Shown here in pieces: positions 60,353 to 64,000 of a stretch of 64,000 nucleotides of DNA (positions within the stretch are counted from its first letter, which is position 1; every line of letters begins with the position of its first letter). Source of the stretch: Oreohelix idahoensis. Taxonomy: Eukaryota > Mollusca > Gastropoda > Stylommatophora > Oreohelicidae. The stretch is taken from assembly GCA_024509875.1 (NCBI GenBank), contig JAMPIV010014129.1, positions 381,001 to 445,000 of the forward strand. Reading direction: 5' to 3'. The translations under genes were made by a program, and so were the position numbers. A model generated the notes under the pieces. The model did no database searches, had not been told where the DNA came from, and saw only the letters and a list, made by a program, of their open reading frames with translations.

Positions 60353-60765
60353 CCAATGAGAAATGATGGTCTTATAAAAATTGTAGTACCTACATCCGGC
60401 ATCGTGTTAATAGGGAGACAGAAAATAAAGTGGTGGCCGTCTTGAGAATGGAGCACTAAGCTCCTGCAACAGGAGAAAGTTCTGGTTTTAGGCCACCAGG
60501 AAGACCAAGAAGCAATATAGTGGTAACAGACACTATTACTGACATCCGTCAGCGTCTGCGTTGTATATAGGTGTGCACTTTTTTCTGCTATTGTTCACTT
60601 GAATGGTTCTACATCAAAGTGCTGTCTTTGGTCTTATAATAAAAGAGACAAGATGCAAGACAAGTCGAACAAGACAGACACATATCTGGAGGCGTATAAG
60701 AGACAAGGACCAAGAGAAAACGAGTTTAGAAGATGCAATTCGGGGACGAGACGATACAAGACAAG
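60353..60765. other. unassigned sequence
   Basis: Nothing recognised. Confidence 0.3.
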
Positions 60766-60980
60766 ACGAGACAACACGAGACAATACAAGATAGGACGAG
60801 ATGAGACAAGATAAGCAAGACGAGACGAGGCAAGACGTGAGAAGACAAGACGAGACGAGACAAAACGTGATAATACAAGACGAGGCAAGGCAAGACGTGA
60901 GAAGACGAGACGAGACAAGACGTGAGAATACAAGACGAGACGAGGCACGACGTAAGAAGACAAGAAGGGACAAGACAAAT
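60766..60980. repeat. (GACAA/GACGA)n minisatellite
   Basis: Purine-rich tandem variants of ACAAGACGAGACG. It yields Arg/Asp-rich frames on the plus strand and Ser/Leu/Val-rich frames on the minus strand, which are not genes. Confidence 0.9.
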
Positions 60981-61117
60981 ATGCCGTTATTGAATCATCA
61001 TAATCAATTACCTTTTCGTATCATATAGAGCAGCGTTTCTCAAACCTCTTTAGTTTCTCAAACTATCAGGACCCATTTATGCTTTTGAAAGTTATCGAGG
61101 ACCCTTAAGAGCTTTTG

Positions 61118-61350
61118 TTTATGTGGGGAGAAGATCGGCTACCAAGACAAGCATGGGAAACTAAGAGCCATGGATCCAGACCTACAGGACGACCCAGAGT
61201 TCGCTGGGAGGCAACATTAGACATTCTTTGAAGGACCGAGGACTAGAATGGAACCAGGCCAGGAGGAAGACATCCGATAGGATAGTCTGGCGCTCTCTCT
61301 TCCAAACCTCTACGCTTCACGATAGAAGAGGAACGACTAAGTAAGTAAGG
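61118..61350 (+). mobile_element. 5'-truncated LINE tail nested in the hAT element
   Basis: Homologous to 36640-36858: GAGAAGATCGGCTACCA, CAAGCATGGGAAACTAAGAG, GGACTAGAATGGAACCAGGC, and the (AAGT)n tail. It has a deletion relative to the other copy. Confidence 0.85.
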
Positions 61351-61404
61351 GTTACATCGTGAGAGAATGAGAGTGAAAGTACTTAACTACAATTCCAGAT
61401 TAAA

Positions 61405-61495
61405 CGGTCGTTTATATTTGGACATGCGCATTAATATAACGGACGGACCTTGTGTCTAGGTTGAAAGGTGCACGCCTCGCCAAAACGAGGCAAAA
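61405..61495 (+). repeat. R95 short interspersed repeat, copy
   Basis: CGGTCGTTTATATTTGGACATGCGC, TTAATATAACGGACGGACCTTGTGTCTAGG, ending with the hairpin GCCTCGCCAAAACGAGGC. The most complete 3' end of the family. Confidence 0.75.
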
Positions 61496-61699
61496 TATTA
61501 AATAAAAATATTTTAATAAGACAAATAATAAAAATACTAACGTCTTAGGTTTTTATGAAAATAGTCAAATGATTTGACATCGGGGACCCACTGAAAGCGT
61601 CTCGGGGACTCCAAAGCGCCCGCGGACCACACTTTAAGAACCGCTGATACAGAGCTAACGAGCCACCACTGAGGTTGATTCCCTTGCGGGAAGCCTACA

Positions 61700-61965
61700 C
61701 CGTTCATGCGCTCTAGCACTGGTTTCTTAGAGCTCAGGCTCTGGCGGCAAAGGTGCCGGGTTAGATTCACGGTATCGACACGCTCCAGTCTACCCAGCTG
61801 TAAATGGGTACATGACTTTGCTCTTCAGTTACGGAAGGAAAAGGATACGAGGAAGGGAACTTGTCACCCCCCCCCCCCCCCCAACCCCTCGATGCTGGAC
61901 CTAGTATAGTGAAGTCTCTAACACTTCACTACGGCAGGATCTGCTCTGGGACAACCTTTACCTTT
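61700..61965 (+). repeat. SINE-1, diverged copy with poly-C
   Basis: Shares CTCCAGTCTACCCAGCTGTA, GGAAGGAAAAGG, CTAGTATAGTGAAGTCTCTAACACTTCACT. It is interrupted by a C15-17 run at 61867-61882. The head is degraded. Confidence 0.75.
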
Positions 61966-62527
61966 CGTTTACTTGCTGTTTCTTTATTTCTGCCTCTGTC
62001 TCCTCCCCCCTCCTCCCCCCGCTTTCCGAACAACAGTCAAAGAATTCAAATATAAATATTACAGTGTGGTAATAGGAGCAAAGAAAGTTTGCGTTATTCC
62101 AGAAATTGCGTAGTTCTACTCACAAACAATGCTTGACGTCTCCTATTCTCATCGGAATAATAAATGCTTAATGCCAACAACAACTGAGTTGCAGAAAAGG
62201 TTCCCGCCTAAATTTACTGCCCCCAGCTGGTCTGAAAAACACATTATGTAAGAAATGTTGACAGACGTTGAATTCCAATCCGGGTGCCTTCTTTCTTTCA
62301 GGGATTTAATGAGAATCTAGCAGAGAGCTGATTGGTTCTCTATTTTTCGCTATTTTCTCTAATTTCTAAGTTGTATTTGCTTTTTCTTCCCGGTGAACCC
62401 ATCTCTGCAGATTGTATCCGTTATGCTAGAGGAAATTGTTGATGGCAGATAGCAGGCGTTTTTTTGTTCTTGTGAAGTAAAGTGTCTTCCATAGTTTTTC
62501 GTGAAGCATGTTGGGAGATACAATTAC
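61966..62527. other. unassigned sequence
   Basis: No gene. Only a CT-rich TCTCCTCCCCCCTCC stretch near 62000-62020. Confidence 0.35.
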
Positions 62528-62539
62528 ATTTTAGTTTAG

Positions 62540-62794
62540 GTAAAGGATCCCGTTACATGCCTATTGGAAATATAGTGTTAGGTCCATATTTTCCTGACCA
62601 TCGGCACACTAGGGGTGATGTGATCAGCCTCACGCCGGCCACCTTAACCTTTGCTCTGGTACCCAATTCTTGAGGCTGGGTCAACCCTGGAGGTCGTTTG
62701 CGGTCTAAAAAATCCCACCTCAACTGGGGATCGAACCATGGACCACCGAGCTAGGAAGCCAGTACACTAACCACAGCGCTACCGCGGCTCCAAC
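62540..62794 (-). repeat. SINE-2, reverse-oriented, complete
   Basis: Reverse complement: CGGTAGCGCTGTGGTTAGTG (A box), GGTCCATGGTTCGATCCCCA (B box), then the CACCCCTAGTGTGCCGATGG body. Target duplication ATTTTAGTTTAG/AATTTAGTTTAG (62528-62539; 62795-62806). It is the intact reference for the interrupted copy at 31469. Confidence 0.88.
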
Positions 62795-62806
62795 AATTTA
62801 GTTTAG

Positions 62807-63429
62807 CCACAAGTGAACGCTGGCGGTGGTTAGAACATACACTGAGTAAACCCGTTGATAACATTACAATACAGTCCTTATTCTGGAATTCCCAGAGTAT
62901 GAGAGGTACACGGAGACTAAAAAAACACACGTGGAAAATAACAGAAATCAAAGAATGAGGAAGACGTGGAACTGATGGCACCAGGACCTCCCAGGAGCAC
63001 AAGACATGCTGTTGTTGACGGTTTATGTCCCTTGGGCAGCTGACGAGCAACGAGGATTATGGTGAATCATATTAGCTGACGATATATCAGCTCTAATGCA
63101 ACCGGGCTAAAGGGCGCGAATTCTCGGTCTCTCGCATGAAAATCTGGCGTGGTTAAACTCCACTGCTCAGAAAGCTTTGTTATTGTGACTATTCTGTATA
63201 CGTATTATAAAACAAATTATATACCGTATATATACTGGTATAAAGAGTCAACATTATCATCAAATTTGCTCTTCAGCTTCCCAAGGAGCATCAGCCGTCA
63301 ACAAACTCCTCCTGTTCCGTACCATCAGTCTCGTGTCTTCCTCATCCCTTTTATGTCTGTTTCTCCATGTTTTGTTTTGCTCTTCAGCAACCTTCAACCT
63401 CTCTTTAAGCTTGGGCATTCAAACACAAG
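62807..63429. other. unassigned sequence with an old repeat fragment
   Basis: 63275-63310 carries the recurring CCCAAGGAGCATC-GCC-TCAACAAA fragment seen also near 34855 and 52988. No gene. Confidence 0.35.
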
Positions 63430-63790
63430 GCATGAAGAGGCCAAGAGGTGTATCAAGAGCAAATACATGAGCAACTGGGAAGCAGAACATTCAGGCCACC
63501 AGAAAAAAAAAATAATTATGCACATTACCAGTTCCGCAGAAGTGAACAAGTGGTAATCTTGAGACTTCGCACAGGCCACAACAGATTGGAATACCATCTA
63601 TTCAACAAGCTAAAGATAGGAAGTACCGACCAGTCTAAATGTGGCACCGATAAAATTACTGCTGAGCATACGTTTCGAAGGTGCCCAACATATGAGGAAC
63701 AGAGAAAGTGCATATGGCTATCATCAGTACCGTTCCTGGAAATACACAGTTTTCATCCAAGACATCTCATCTATGGTTCAAGCAGTGGCG
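63430..63790 (+). mobile_element. LINE fragment with RNase H C-terminal region (I/Jockey-like)
   Basis: The frame 63448-63837 carries EQVVILRLRTGHNRLEYHLF, KIGSTDQSKCGTDKITAEHTFRRCP and TYEEQRKCIW. These are typical of the region following the RNase H of I/Nimb/Jockey-group LINEs (LRTGH..L..HL.... C.CG....T..H.L..CP). The upstream frame 63149-63556 supplies the preceding SKYMSNWEAEHSG piece in another register, so it is broken. Truncated at the 5' side. Confidence 0.75.
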
Positions 63791-64000
63791 GTTCCAGGGG
63801 GTTGTCATTGGGGGTGCTGCACTGTTCATTCATTTAAAATACTATACATAATACTCACAAATTGTGACCACCATGTGAAATATCAACCCAGACACAAATG
63901 ATTAGTGTCTTATCTCATCTAAAATCTGTCAAGAAGTTCTGAAAAGTTATTTTAAAAGTTTACTGCAACTAGGAGTAATCATTTTCAGTCGTAGCAGCTT
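63791..64000. other. right-edge sequence
   Basis: Contains GGCGGTTCCAGGGGGTTGTCATTGGGG, possibly part of another transposon. Too short to classify. Confidence 0.25.

Larger units (their letters stand above)
61031..61646. mobile_element. non-autonomous hAT element with nested insertions
   Basis: Ends CAGCGTTTCTCAAACC and (reverse complement of right end) CAGCGGTTCTTAAAGTG, hAT-like. The 8-bp target duplication ATATAGAG/ATACAGAG (61023-61030; 61647-61654) has one mismatch. It contains a LINE tail at 61118-61350 and an R95 copy at 61405-61495. Confidence 0.8.

Noticed and set aside
60614..60978. Ser/Leu/Val-rich minus-strand frames
   Set aside because: Reverse translation of the GACAAGACGAGAC minisatellite; not a membrane protein.
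62700..62794. tRNA gene on the minus strand
   Set aside because: Head of SINE-2 with target duplication; acceptor stem does not pair.

Overview
The window is a repeat-rich stretch of an animal nuclear genome. I found no host protein-coding gene, rRNA or stand-alone tRNA gene that I could defend. The coding sequence I can support is retrotransposon sequence plus one DNA-transposon fragment. The mix of Ty3/gypsy elements, RNase H-bearing and RTE/CR1-like LINE tails, tRNA-derived SINEs, hAT elements and long (AT)n tracts points to a metazoan. I infer a lophotrochozoan, perhaps a mollusc, from general familiarity only; nothing here proves the taxon.

Three LTR retrotransposons dominate. Element 1 (1234-9773, minus) and element 2 (37190-46953, plus) are close relatives. 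Both read gag - protease - integrase - reverse transcriptase - RNase H. Integrase thus lies upstream of RT, the Ty1/copia order, although the proteins are Ty3/gypsy type (GPY/F integrase tail, YLDD reverse transcriptase). This is the arrangement known from the Gmr1 group. Element 2 has near-identical 1.56-kb LTRs and a perfect 5-bp target duplication (CCCGT). Element 1 has 355-bp LTRs, several frameshifts and no target duplication. Element 3 (14312-23601, plus) has 2.6-kb near-identical LTRs, a TACAC target duplication and a polypurine tract. It encodes a SCAN-like gag, protease and complete D,D35E integrase but no reverse transcriptase or RNase H. Gag and pol share one frame broken by a single TAA.

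At the left edge (434-1243) lies part of a fourth retroelement, whose gag-like protein ends in a cold-shock domain where zinc knuckles usually sit.

Layout: 1-1233 cold-shock gag fragment; 1234-9773 element 1; 9774-10071 LTR remnant; 11450-13710 solo LTR (copy A); 14312-23601 element 3; 24.1-26.9 kb LINE tails around a decayed LTR; 27240-27473 SINE-1; 31469-32608 SINE-2 split by a hAT element; 36.1-36.9 kb AT tract and LINE tail with a foldback; 37190-46953 element 2; 47791-49946 solo LTR (copy B, TSD ATGAA); 49952-51944 LINE tails and SINE-1; 53858-55686 inverted near-copy of solo LTR B; 56.2-57.6 kb decayed LTR; 60.1-64 kb MITEs, a hAT element containing a LINE tail, SINEs and a LINE RNase H tail. 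The rest is AT-rich and unassigned.

The most notable items are the RT-less gag-PR-INT element, which if mobile must borrow RT in trans, the cold-shock-domain gag, and a conserved RING-like C-x2-C-x13-C-x-H motif at the gag/protease junction of elements 1 and 2.
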